Shown in pieces: positions 45,341-53,763 of a stretch of 64,000 nt of DNA (position 1 is the first letter of the stretch; each line of letters begins with the position of its first letter). Where the stretch lies: assembly GCA_963693305.1 (NCBI GenBank), contig OY855915.1:4082618-4146617 (forward strand). Reading direction: 5' to 3'. The stretch comes from Meandrina meandrites. Its lineage: Eukaryota; Cnidaria; Anthozoa; Scleractinia; Meandrinidae. The position numbers and the translations under genes are program-made. The notes beneath the pieces were generated by a model that did not search any database, had not been told where the DNA came from, and worked only from the letters and a program-made list of their open reading frames with translations.

Positions 45341-45904
45341 ATGGCTGAACAAGAGTTCGCAGATGTTATAAACCTACTGGAAGCTGAGCCGTCTAGCAGC
45401 CCGGCTGATAGTAGTCTTGTTCCACAGTTGCTATCCGGACCTAACATTCCTGCCCTTCGTGAGCAGCTGGCCGTGCTTGTATCAACAGGCAAATCCAAAG
45501 AGGCCATCGGCGTGCAGTTAACACATGAGCAGTTGAAACGCTTGACCGATAAAGAAGTTGAAAAGTACTACAAGAGATATGAAACCTTCGTTGGCAGCAA
45601 GACAACCGAAAGCATGGTTGACAGCCTGCTTACTCTTCTGACAAGAGGCCTGCAAATGGTTATTGAAATAGATGACGTTGAGGCCATGAAAAAAGAACTA
45701 AAAGAAGACTTCATTATAAACAAAGAAATGACTGATTTTGTCGGCGGGCTCTCTTTGAAATATGGGAAATTTCTTGCTCCCATTTCTGCTGCATTGATAA
45801 CGGCGAAGCACATTCATTTGGAGAAAAATGACAAAGCAAAATTAGAAGAAATTCCTGAGCATTCCTTACCAACTACTGAACATTTGCAGACAAATTCTGA
45901 ATAA
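45341..45904 (+). CDS. 187-residue protein of unknown function (Polinton)
   Basis: Preceded by TATATAGTATATAAAC immediately before the ATG. Acidic N terminus, helical middle (KEVEKYYKRYETFVGSK), a hydrophobic-to-amphipathic stretch (LSLKYGKFLAPISAALITA, about 138-156) and an acidic tail. No family recognised. It lies between the ATPase and the small membrane proteins in the rightward late-gene-like cluster, so a structural or assembly role is plausible but unproven. Confidence 0.6.
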   Translation: MAEQEFADVINLLEAEPSSSPADSSLVPQLLSGPNIPALREQLAVLVSTGKSKEAIGVQLTHEQLKRLTDKEVEKYYKRYETFVGSKTTESMVDSLLTLLTRGLQMVIEIDDVEAMKKELKEDFIINKEMTDFVGGLSLKYGKFLAPISAALITAKHIHLEKNDKAKLEEIPEHSLPTTEHLQTNSE

Positions 45905-45937
45905 TTGCTTAATAATTTTTTATTTGCTTAACATATA

Positions 45938-46438
45938 ATGTCAACCGAACAATCCGAGGCAAGTGAGACCACGCAACAAAGTTGCAATCCGCAGGTCGAT
46001 ATAACACAGCAAGCAACAACTCCAACTCCAACTACAGCCCCGCGTGCAAAAAATCCCAAGCGTGTGGCTGCTGGCAAAGCGGTTGCTGAAAGAACGCGGC
46101 TAGCCCGTGAACAACAGAAAAAAGCCGCAGCTGAGGCTGCTGTCATAATCGCAAACAACAAGGCAAAGGGTAGCAACTCAGTTGCTGATCCCCCGGTTTC
46201 TGAGCCAACACCGACTATTGCAGATGAAACCCTAAAAAGTACCGAAGAAAAAAATAGCAGTCTCACCACCACACAATGGCTTGCTCTTGGAAGTATAGTC
46301 GTTTCACTAATCGGTATTTATTACAAACGTGAAGAGCTCAAGGCCGTATTCAGCAAAAAAAAGACACCTGAGCCCGAACGTGTTGAGCTACAACCTGTTA
46401 GAACAACACAACTCAAAGGTGTTAAACATTTAGATTAA
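45938..46438 (+). CDS. 166-residue single-pass membrane protein (Polinton)
   Basis: Thr/Gln/Pro-rich N terminus, a Lys/Arg/Ala-rich helix (about 35-75), a hydrophobic segment at 113-129 (WLALGSIVVSLIGIYY) and a basic C-terminal part. No homolog recognised. The hairpin AGCAACTCAGTTGCT (46172-46186) lies within the coding sequence before the membrane segment. Confidence 0.6.
   Translation: MSTEQSEASETTQQSCNPQVDITQQATTPTPTTAPRAKNPKRVAAGKAVAERTRLAREQQKKAAAEAAVIIANNKAKGSNSVADPPVSEPTPTIADETLKSTEEKNSSLTTTQWLALGSIVVSLIGIYYKREELKAVFSKKKTPEPERVELQPVRTTQLKGVKHLD
46172..46186. repeat. CAAC/GTTG hairpin inside the 166-residue gene
   Basis: AGCAAC-TCA-GTTGCT, a perfect 6-base stem with a 3-base loop. It is translated within the frame. 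Confidence 0.8.
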
Positions 46439-46468
46439 TATTTACAAATTAATATTATACCTGTATAA

Positions 46469-46485
46469 TATCAACAAAGTTGATA
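46469..46485. repeat. Hairpin between two small membrane-protein genes
   Basis: TATCAAC-AAA-GTTGATA, ending three bases before the next ATG (46488) and 31 bases after the previous stop. Confidence 0.85.
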
Positions 46486-46487
46486 AC

Positions 46488-46682
46488 ATGAAGAAAGTTG
46501 ATCTTCCTCAAGTTCTTATCTCAACCGCAGCCATTTTTGGGATCGGACTGTTATGGTACGACTTCAATGTGAAGATTTTTCTTACAGTCCGCGATCTTAT
46601 GAAGGCCACAATATTTGACCCGGATGTATCAACAAAGTTGATGGGGTGTGGGGTAAACCCCACTGAAGAGACAAATAATTAA
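46488..46682 (+). CDS. 64-residue membrane protein (Polinton)
   Basis: One hydrophobic segment near residues 8-24 (LISTAAIFGIGLLWYDF). The last third is encoded by hairpin sequence: 46628-46642 (ATCAAC-AAA-GTTGAT) and 46648-46663 (GTGGGGT-AA-ACCCCAC), giving STKLMGCGVNPTEE. The hairpin insertion may have replaced the original C terminus. Confidence 0.55.
   Translation: MKKVDLPQVLISTAAIFGIGLLWYDFNVKIFLTVRDLMKATIFDPDVSTKLMGCGVNPTEETNN
46628..46663. repeat. Tandem pair of hairpins at the 3' end of the 64-residue gene
   Basis: A CAAC/GTTG hairpin (46628-46642) is followed five bases later by GTGGGGT-AA-ACCCCAC (46648-46663). Confidence 0.9.
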
Positions 46683-46725
46683 TTTTGATTTAAACTTTTG
46701 TTGGTTTTTTTATACTTACAAAATA

Positions 46726-46947
46726 ATGTCAGACAACAAGCTTGTTAAAACAATCACGGATGCGGCTACGCTCACTGGTTTAGTCGCCGGCATAGGTTGG
46801 GTCGCAAAAAAGGTTGTGAAAGAGAATTTTACTTCTGACCCAAGCAGCAGTGCTATGAACTATGTGAAGTTCACCGCCGTCATGGCAGGTAGCATTGCGC
46901 TCAAACAGTACCTCGAGGACCAAAAAATCCTTCCCACCAGCATGTAA
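46726..46947 (+). CDS. 73-residue membrane protein (Polinton)
   Basis: Two moderately hydrophobic segments (about 12-28 and 49-62) separated by a short charged loop. No homolog recognised. Preceded by an AT-rich TTTTTTTATACTTAC leader. A pair of hairpins begins two bases after its TAA stop. Confidence 0.6.
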   Translation: MSDNKLVKTITDAATLTGLVAGIGWVAKKVVKENFTSDPSSSAMNYVKFTAVMAGSIALKQYLEDQKILPTSM

Positions 46948-46948
46948 A

Positions 46949-46994
46949 GTGGGGGTAAACCCCACACCCCTTGGGTATCAGCAACTGAGTTGCT
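46949..46994. repeat. Composite double hairpin after the 73-residue gene
   Basis: GTGGGGGTAAACCCCAC (46949-46965), then ACCCCTTGGGTATC, then AGCAAC-TGA-GTTGCT (46980-46994) followed by ACCC, which can pair with the preceding GGGT. This is the fullest copy of the hairpin cassette. Confidence 0.9.
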
Positions 46995-47041
46995 ACCCAG
47001 GATTTTGATTTGAAAAAACTCTGCTCTTTTAATATATCACA

Positions 47042-47464
47042 ATGGCAAGTATCGCGATTATGGCTGGTGGAGCTATATTGAATGCTGCGGCTTTTATCGG
47101 TGGCAATTATCTTGCGAAGGCACTTGGCGGAGGTGACGCTGCACTTGATGAAAAAGTACGACATGACAAAGCTCTCGAGGCATATCAAGCGGCTTACGCC
47201 AAATACTCCCGTGACCGCACCAAACTTCTCGACTGGATTGCGACTAACACGCAAATAAAAGAGCAAGCCAAACAGAACTTTACTAACACTGACTACGCCT
47301 TCAAACTGTACAACCAGGCGCACCCTGACAAACAAATGATACCCCCCAAAGAACCCAAGTTCTCAGATTTCTATCAACCAAGCCAGCAGCAGAAAAATGG
47401 TGAACTCATGTTCGTGGGTGCCGGGGCTCTTGCTTTGGGCTACGCTGCCTTCCGTTTCCTTTAG
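47042..47464 (+). CDS. 140-residue protein with N- and C-terminal hydrophobic segments (Polinton)
   Basis: An Ala/Gly-rich hydrophobic N terminus (about 3-26), a Lys/Tyr/Gln-rich helical middle, a Pro-rich stretch and a C-terminal membrane segment (about 122-139, LMFVGAGALALGYAAFRFL). It resembles a small protein that I recall as common in cnidarian Polintons, without a known function. A virion-membrane role is a guess. Confidence 0.6.
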   Translation: MASIAIMAGGAILNAAAFIGGNYLAKALGGGDAALDEKVRHDKALEAYQAAYAKYSRDRTKLLDWIATNTQIKEQAKQNFTNTDYAFKLYNQAHPDKQMIPPKEPKFSDFYQPSQQQKNGELMFVGAGALALGYAAFRFL

Positions 47465-47468
47465 TGAA

Positions 47469-47484
47469 GTGGGGTAAACCCCAC
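47469..47484. repeat. Hairpin after the 140-residue gene
   Basis: GTGGGGT-AA-ACCCCAC, starting five bases after the TAG stop; identical to 46648-46663. Confidence 0.9.
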
Positions 47485-47539
47485 ACCCCAGCATTTTAAA
47501 CTTTTTTAATTTCTTACTTATATAAGTAGGGTAAACACG

Positions 47540-48550
47540 ATGGATGCCAAACTCGCAAAAATATACTATAGCCCTGGGGGCTACTGGAAAGGTTTTGCCG
47601 CAATCAAAAAATTATCTGAAGCTGCCAAGGTACCAGAAGAAACCGCAAAAAAGTGGCTGTTCAAGCAAGCACTCTGGCAGATATTCCTCCCAGCGCCGAA
47701 GCGCATTCCTCGGCCGAAATTCGATGTACCTATACCCAACAAAGTGCACCAGGTGGATCTTCTTTTTTTGCCACATGACAAACTGCCCCGCGGACGTAAA
47801 GTTTTTAAATATGCACTCACCGTTGTCGACGTGGCTAGCCGCTACAAAGAAGCTGAACCCTTGACCTCTAAAAACTCTGATGAAGTTGCCCTTGCTTTTA
47901 AGAGAATTTACAAACGCTCGCCTCTGAAATGGCCTGAACTGCTGCAGGTTGACCCCGGGCGCGAATTCATGGGCGCTGTTACAAAAGAAATGGAAAATCA
48001 CAAAACATATATTCGGCGCGGGCGAGTTGACATTCACCGTGATCAGGCCATTGTTGAACGTTTTAACCGCACCCTGGCTGAGCGCTTGTTTGGGCACCAG
48101 TACGCAGTTGAAATGCGAATGCCTGAGGGACAGCGGTCCACGGCGTGGGTAAAAAGACTTCCTGAAGTTGTAGCCGCTCTGAACAATGAAGTCACAAGCC
48201 TTATCGGCAAGAAACCTGTAGTTGCCATCGAAGAAAAAAATGTTTATGCAAAGCCATCGACACCTTATTTGAGACCTGTTGGAGAAAGCGAAAAAAAGCT
48301 CTCCTCTCGTGTGAATTTTAGGTATTTGTACCAACCTGGCGAGCTTGAAGGTGGTGTTAAAAGAGCCACTGATCCAATCTGGTCTTTGAAAGTTTACAAC
48401 ATTGAACGTTCTTTTACCAAACCGAATCAGCCCGTTCTCTACTATTTGCATGACGGGCCCAAGCGCGGCTTCGTGCGTGAAGAACTGCTTGTTGTGCCTC
48501 CAAACACAGAATTACCACCAACTAAGTTAACTAAATGTGATATTCGATAG
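47540..48550 (+). CDS. Retroviral-type integrase (Polinton)
   Basis: 336 residues. The catalytic acids of the DDE core are D73 (HQVDLLFL), D138 (LQVDPGREF) and E173 (IVERFNRT), with 34 residues between the last two. The N-terminal 60 residues form a helix-turn-helix-like region and lack an obvious HHCC finger. The C-terminal part (about 270-330) looks like the SH3/chromo-like barrel of Polinton integrases. It catalyses insertion of the linear genome, which predicts a short target duplication. The ATG follows a TATATAAG string. Its 3' end overlaps the converging polymerase gene by 20 bases. Confidence 0.92.
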   Translation: MDAKLAKIYYSPGGYWKGFAAIKKLSEAAKVPEETAKKWLFKQALWQIFLPAPKRIPRPKFDVPIPNKVHQVDLLFLPHDKLPRGRKVFKYALTVVDVASRYKEAEPLTSKNSDEVALAFKRIYKRSPLKWPELLQVDPGREFMGAVTKEMENHKTYIRRGRVDIHRDQAIVERFNRTLAERLFGHQYAVEMRMPEGQRSTAWVKRLPEVVAALNNEVTSLIGKKPVVAIEEKNVYAKPSTPYLRPVGESEKKLSSRVNFRYLYQPGELEGGVKRATDPIWSLKVYNIERSFTKPNQPVLYYLHDGPKRGFVREELLVVPPNTELPPTKLTKCDIR

Positions 48551-51500
48551 GTTCGGTGTGTATCCCATCGGGCAGCACCCAGCGTTTGTCATAATACGCG
48601 CTCAACCCCAGCTTCTCCTGCTCGTATGTCACTATTTTCCCTTCCCGCATCCGGAACCCTCTGTTTGTTGCCATATCTTTGTTGCCTTCCAACGCCGCTT
48701 TAAAGCGGTACCAGCTTATGTCGTTTTGGTTCTTCGACATTCCTTTTGTGCTTAGCTTCTTCTTTTCCCCCCGGTCATCCGCAAAATAACATTTGGAGCA
48801 CAGCGCTATCATTCGCTCCCCCGCAAACTCCTGCTTAAATAAACCCGGCGTTCTACCACTCCACTTGTCCCATGCCAACCAATTCTTTTTTTGCGCCTCA
48901 AATTCTTCTTTCATCTCTGGCCGCACAATGTCTTCTAGTTTCTTACCCGAGATGGCCAAATAGTTGCTGTCCGTGTCCATCTGTATCAGCTCGAAATCCT
49001 TTCTGTCGATGTACCTGTCCAGAAAGTCATAATAAAATTCCAACATCCTCAGCTTTGCCAGCTGGTATACCGCTATTCCTATCTGAAATGGGCGTCTTAT
49101 TGTGATCCGGGGCTTTCGGCTTTCTAACTCATACGCTGCTCCTATCTCATCCAGAGTGGTAAAATACGTGCTTCGCATTGCTCTGTCAACTACCTTCTCA
49201 TCTTTTGTGTATATCACGTTTGTTTGCCGTTCCAAGGCTTCGATGAGCTTTCCATACCCACTGTTTCCCAACAGTTTGAATATATCCGCCAGCAGTGCTT
49301 TGCTTTTTTCTACATCTCCTGTCCGGCGGGCCTCCGTGACTTGTTCCACGAACCAGGGAAAGATTTTTGCCGGTTTGTAGTCAATTGTCCGATATACCTT
49401 TGTTATTTCCGCCCCGTGGTTTATGTACCATTTCAACAGCGGTGCATATAGTAGTATCCTCTGTGCCGACAATGCTCCCACGAGTTTTCTCCCGTCTCCG
49501 CGGGTTCTGCCTGTGTCCGTCAAGTATTTGATCATATGCTCGGGTACTGCTTCCGCTGGCACCACTTTGTTGTAGAAGAATGGGCACATTTCTTCGAACT
49601 TCGGGTGTAAGTGCTTCGGAATCTCTATGTCTACTTCCGCAAACCCGAACCAGCTTCCTTCTTTGAGATTTTGTGTTAGTACCATGGGCATTACCAAATC
49701 GTCATCGTAGTGTTCAACTCTTTCTTTTCCGCAGGGCATATCTTTTAGCATTGTTGAGAGATACAGCGCGTTGGCATCGTAGCCGAGAATTTTTTGGCAC
49801 AGTTGCGGATTAGCAACTTGATGTGACCTTATTCTGGTTTTTCCCACTTCATGGTACCTTGTAAAAACGAGGCTCGGCCCTCCAACAACAGCTTCTTTTA
49901 ACATCTCATATGCTTCTTTGCTTGGGGCGTATAGTTCCGCGTTGCGCTCTATTGCTCCCTTTAACAGGTAGTGCAAGCTTACACCTGGGATGCTGACTGC
50001 ATCTTTCATTATGTCGATCCCCTTTTCTGTGTAGAAGTTTCTCATCTTTTCCAGCGCCTCTAATCCTGGGGCTACATCTAGATTGTTGTAGTACCGCACC
50101 CAGTCTTTAAATATTTTCATCCCCTCTTCCCTGAACGTCTGTTTGCAGGCTTTCCATTCTGTCAGTTTTAATATAAAGCCTCCTTTCAAATTTGAGTACC
50201 AATCTGGGTAATCCGGCAATCCTGGGTAATCCAGCTTTTTAATATCGTCGAACCACTCGTATGGGAGCCATGATTTTGTTGTCACGCAGTCGTAGGCTTT
50301 TACCCATTTCTCGTATGAGGTTCCTGGTCCGAGGTAGTTCATTATGTCTAGAAAACGGAAGCCTTTTGTCAGTAAGAACATTATTTTGTTACTGTTCTTC
50401 GCCACTCTGACTTTGCTGGTTGTGTCCGCCAGCTTTTTAACGAAGTGTGCTTTTATTAGATTGAGATCGTATTTCCCTGAGTTAAAGCCGAGTACTGGGA
50501 CCTGGTCGCACCATTCCTCTATTTTTTTCTTTTGGTCTTTTGGCAGCAGGGTGATGTCTGCTGGCATAAATTCATCTCTTACTCGTTTCCTGATGTTTTT
50601 TCCGCGTCTTTCTAACTCTTCTGCGAACTTGCGGATCAGCTCTGTGGGATCTTTTTCGCAAATATGGGTTGGCTCTCTTTCATGCGTGTCGCCGATGCTA
50701 ACCGAGACTGGGACGTGTACGTTCTCGATTGTGAGTCTGTTTGTCAGCTCCTTCCGCTGATTTTTGTCTCCGTATGCCTCAAAATCATACAAAATTGCGT
50801 GCGGGTAACTTTTTGTTTTTGTTTCTGGGAGTTCTTCTACATATTTGTCTCCGACTTCGCACGCCCAACACTCTATTACTCTGTAGCCTTCCTTTCGGAG
50901 ATATGCCGTTCTCCTCTTTGTTGCTTGGTAAAGTTCTTCTCTTGTTCTTCCACAATGTTCTATTACTGTGTTACGATCGGGGTGACATTTTGGACACCCG
51001 TGCCAGTAGCATCCGTGATACTGCAGAACTAACTTTCTCTCATGGTTATACCCGTCAACTGACCTGTTCTCTACCCATCGCTCTCCTCCGTGCCCTGACA
51101 TTGCGTGGGCTATTGGAATTTTCCAGTGCTTTGCCACGTACTCCAACCACTGTATTGATTCTTTCGAGGCTTTTTGCTTCGGGTAAAATGCTTTCTGATA
51201 CGCTGACTGCGGCGCTTCCACCTTTTCTCCTGGGCAATCTATTACAGTTTTCCCTTGGGCGCATCTATCCGCATGACGTTGGAGATTGGAAACCTTTGTG
51301 AATCTTGCGTGGCAATGGTTGCATTCGTAAGTTTTCGCTAACTTTGTTATGTCTTTTATCAAAAATGCGTGCTCCCCGTAAGTTCCTATTGTCATTATGT
51401 TTTTTAATTTTGGTGACGGATTTCTTATCAGATGCCATACTACTTCTTTATCGTCTAAACGCTCTGGTATATAAACTCTTATCCCGAGCCAATCTGTGAC

Positions 51501-52481
51501 AGCAACTTCCTTGTTCAGGTGCATTTCTACCTTTTCTATTTCATCTAGTGAGGTTTTTTCACAATTGGTCGGTGTATCGCGGAGCTTGAAGAAACTCTTG
51601 GCCAGACCTCGGGCTGCTTCTGTGCTTCGATCTGGCCTTGCGCCTTTATGCACAGCGATACAACGCCATAAACACAAGTTATCTTTATAGGTGTCCAGTG
51701 CCACCATTGCTTGTCCTCTCGCTGCGTGTGCGAGGTTACGCAGCCAGTCCGGCAATGGACCTGTCCCCATAAGCGGTTTACGGTCTATCAAAACTCTTAC
51801 ATCTACTGCGAAGTAGTGGTCAAAGACCCATTTTGTGTCTGGTCTTTCGATTGTATCTACTTCCAGACGTTCTGCCTCCTTTTCCCTTATCCAGTTTTTC
51901 GCGTCTTCTAGTTTGTTTATCCTTCGCGAGCCTTTTTCAGTTTGGTAAAAAGTTAGAAAGGTGCCGTCTTCAATGTTGCGTAAAGTAATTGCGTAAATAT
52001 ACCTTATGAAAAATGATGTTCTTACTTTTTTTCTTATTTTTTCCATAAATCTTGCTGTTTGGTCTTTATTCAGATCTTTTATGATGCGCCATCTCGTGAA
52101 CCGCCTCCCGCTGCTCTCTTCACCCTCGAATTTTGTGTCTTCATACAAATTCAAAATCTCATTCTGATAGTCTGTCACATTTCTTATGTTATTCGGTTTA
52201 ATGGGGTCGAATTGTCTCAGAAGTTGTTGTCTTCTGCTCCTTTTTCTAGGCGGTGCTATTGGTTGGTAAGGTTTTGGTTGTAAAGGTGGTCGTAAACGCT
52301 TCTTTGTGGTTTTTGGAATTGGTTCTTCTAGCGCATTTCTTATTATCTTTTTCACTGCGGGTACGTTTTCTGAAAGAAGTTGTGATAAATACCGCAGTTC
52401 TGCGGGGTCTATTTTTGCAAGTTCCTGTTCGAGAGATTCGGTGGTGACATTTTCTAATGAACCGAAGTCTATTTCGTCCAT
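48531..52481 (-). CDS. Protein-primed family B DNA polymerase (Polinton pPolB)
   Basis: 1,316 residues from the ATG at 52481. Order: basic N terminus; a region with DNLCLWRC (~268-275) and a later EHAFLIKD (~370-377), OTU-like in motif style; a C2H2 finger (386-407, CNHC...HADRC); an endonuclease-like stretch with YHGCYWHGC (~488-496); exonuclease motifs D566/E568 (DFEAY), N667/D672 (FNSGKYDL) and YYNNLD (~797-802); polymerase motif A YDANALYL (~901-908), motif B LLGNSGYGK (~1070-1078) and motif C DTDS (1169-1172). It replicates the linear element by protein priming; the priming terminal protein is normally within the N-terminal part. All catalytic residues seen are present. It starts about 30 bases inside the right inverted repeat. 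Confidence 0.95.
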   Translation of the reverse strand: MDEIDFGSLENVTTESLEQELAKIDPAELRYLSQLLSENVPAVKKIIRNALEEPIPKTTKKRLRPPLQPKPYQPIAPPRKRSRRQQLLRQFDPIKPNNIRNVTDYQNEILNLYEDTKFEGEESSGRRFTRWRIIKDLNKDQTARFMEKIRKKVRTSFFIRYIYAITLRNIEDGTFLTFYQTEKGSRRINKLEDAKNWIREKEAERLEVDTIERPDTKWVFDHYFAVDVRVLIDRKPLMGTGPLPDWLRNLAHAARGQAMVALDTYKDNLCLWRCIAVHKGARPDRSTEAARGLAKSFFKLRDTPTNCEKTSLDEIEKVEMHLNKEVAVTDWLGIRVYIPERLDDKEVVWHLIRNPSPKLKNIMTIGTYGEHAFLIKDITKLAKTYECNHCHARFTKVSNLQRHADRCAQGKTVIDCPGEKVEAPQSAYQKAFYPKQKASKESIQWLEYVAKHWKIPIAHAMSGHGGERWVENRSVDGYNHERKLVLQYHGCYWHGCPKCHPDRNTVIEHCGRTREELYQATKRRTAYLRKEGYRVIECWACEVGDKYVEELPETKTKSYPHAILYDFEAYGDKNQRKELTNRLTIENVHVPVSVSIGDTHEREPTHICEKDPTELIRKFAEELERRGKNIRKRVRDEFMPADITLLPKDQKKKIEEWCDQVPVLGFNSGKYDLNLIKAHFVKKLADTTSKVRVAKNSNKIMFLLTKGFRFLDIMNYLGPGTSYEKWVKAYDCVTTKSWLPYEWFDDIKKLDYPGLPDYPDWYSNLKGGFILKLTEWKACKQTFREEGMKIFKDWVRYYNNLDVAPGLEALEKMRNFYTEKGIDIMKDAVSIPGVSLHYLLKGAIERNAELYAPSKEAYEMLKEAVVGGPSLVFTRYHEVGKTRIRSHQVANPQLCQKILGYDANALYLSTMLKDMPCGKERVEHYDDDLVMPMVLTQNLKEGSWFGFAEVDIEIPKHLHPKFEEMCPFFYNKVVPAEAVPEHMIKYLTDTGRTRGDGRKLVGALSAQRILLYAPLLKWYINHGAEITKVYRTIDYKPAKIFPWFVEQVTEARRTGDVEKSKALLADIFKLLGNSGYGKLIEALERQTNVIYTKDEKVVDRAMRSTYFTTLDEIGAAYELESRKPRITIRRPFQIGIAVYQLAKLRMLEFYYDFLDRYIDRKDFELIQMDTDSNYLAISGKKLEDIVRPEMKEEFEAQKKNWLAWDKWSGRTPGLFKQEFAGERMIALCSKCYFADDRGEKKKLSTKGMSKNQNDISWYRFKAALEGNKDMATNRGFRMREGKIVTYEQEKLGLSAYYDKRWVLPDGIHTEPIEYHI

Positions 52482-52510
52482 TGTATACTATGTAGAAAAA
52501 TATTTTTTTA

Positions 52511-52810
52511 TTAATTATATAATCTGGGGTTATACAGCACGGTGTCAATTCTCTAATTGCTTGTCCCCTATGTTTCCTGCCGCCTCCTGCGTCCTTTTTT
52601 CCTAAGTAGTATAGTCGGAGTCAATCAAATACTATCGAGCAGCTCCTAAATTTCTTTCCTCTTTAGGAGACTATAGTCAGGGACTTAAAATCAAGGCACG
52701 CGAACATGTGAGCGTGGTTTGATTTTTGGTCCCTGACTACTAGTCTCCTAAAGAGGTGAGAAATTTAGGTGCGCCCGAGATGGTATTTGATTGACTCCGA
52801 CTATACTACT
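52511..52810 (-). repeat. Right terminal inverted repeat of the Polinton
   Basis: Reverse complement of 36824-37123 with no difference that I could see. The outer 206 bp (52605-52810) form the same near-palindrome. Confidence 0.95.
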
Positions 52811-53610
52811 CAGGCAAAACAAGGTTTTGCTGACTGATTTCAGCGATCTGCTCTCGTTTTGGATGTAGCTTGCGGGGTGAAGGTGGACAAGAAAGCGACA
52901 TTTTTGGTTTTGAAAAATTTCGATAGATCTTAATTCCATCATCCTCAGTTGCAGTTGTACTAATGGTAGCGAACATTATTTATAAGATACAAAAATACAT
53001 AATTAACAAGAAAGCCTGATAAACATTAAGTTTGATTCGCGTTAAGTTGCAGTGGGATCTAAGATAACAAAACAACCTACAGAACAAAAATTTTAACAGC
53101 CAGGTATCAAAATAATAATAAATTAGTTATATTTAAAAAGAAATGAACAATGAAAATACTTAGCTTTTTACTTAAACCTATTTAATATACAGTATGCAAG
53201 ACTCAAACGGTGTGACTTTGAATTTTTGAAGGTGAATGAGTGGGTGAGCGAGTGAGTGAGTAATTATGGTAGCGTTTCTTTTAACAAATCCATTTTCGGA
53301 TCTATTAAATCCAGATTGTTTGAATCTTCGTGTTAGCTGGAACAAGCTGATTGACCATGTGATATATTCCGGACCAAGTTCGCTCAAATGGAACGAAAAT
53401 CTGAAAGCAGCTTCAGTTCAATCTGAGCGATCCACGTTCGGAGGTGGATTGTTCGGATTGCAATTTGAGATTGGTTTGTTCGTAATTGGAACAGGAAATC
53501 TAATTTTTGATCGCAAAATCCGGATTTAGATTAGTTAAAAGGAATGCTACCATTAGTAGCAATAGCAATATCAACAGTGATAGTGATAGTGATAGTAATA
53601 GAATTAGTAT

Positions 53611-53763
53611 TCTAGGGGTTTACCGGCGCAATTAACTCCCGCGGGATGTTGGGAGAACACGAGAAAAGCATGTAAATCACTCGCCTGACGGCTCGTGATT
53701 TACAAGCTTTTCGAGTGTTCTCACAACATCCCAAGGGGGCTTATTGCGCCGGTAAACCCCTAG
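53611..53763. mobile_element. Foldback MITE, 153 bp
   Basis: Two arms of about 72 bp (ends CTAGGGGTTTACCGGCGCAA and its inverse) meet at a 4-base centre, with a few mismatches. It adjoins a TAG-type microsatellite. Confidence 0.8.

Larger units (their letters stand above)
36824..52810. mobile_element. Maverick/Polinton virus-like element, 15,987 bp, apparently intact
   Basis: Bounded by 300 bp inverted repeats and by the 5-bp direct repeat CAGGC (36819-36823 and 52811-52815). It encodes a protein-primed family B DNA polymerase, an integrase, a packaging ATPase and candidate capsid proteins, the defining Polinton set. All its ORFs are open and the two termini read as identical, so insertion is recent. 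Gene order left to right: two Cys-rich proteins (+), membrane protein with late-domain motifs (-), candidate penton (-), tail-anchored 593-residue protein (+), coiled-coil/membrane protein (-), candidate major capsid (+), ATPase (+), 187-residue protein (+), four small membrane proteins (+), integrase (+), polymerase (-). It lies in the putative 5' intron of ZNFX1 copy B. Confidence 0.96.

Noticed and set aside
47612..48451. 279-codon open frame on the - strand opposite the integrase
   Set aside because: Complement of a conserved integrase gene with intact catalytic residues; the peptide resembles no family and is a shadow.
50344..51301. Open frames on the + strand opposite the DNA polymerase
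   Set aside because: Shadow of the polymerase coding strand; hydrophobic low-complexity peptides, no start context.
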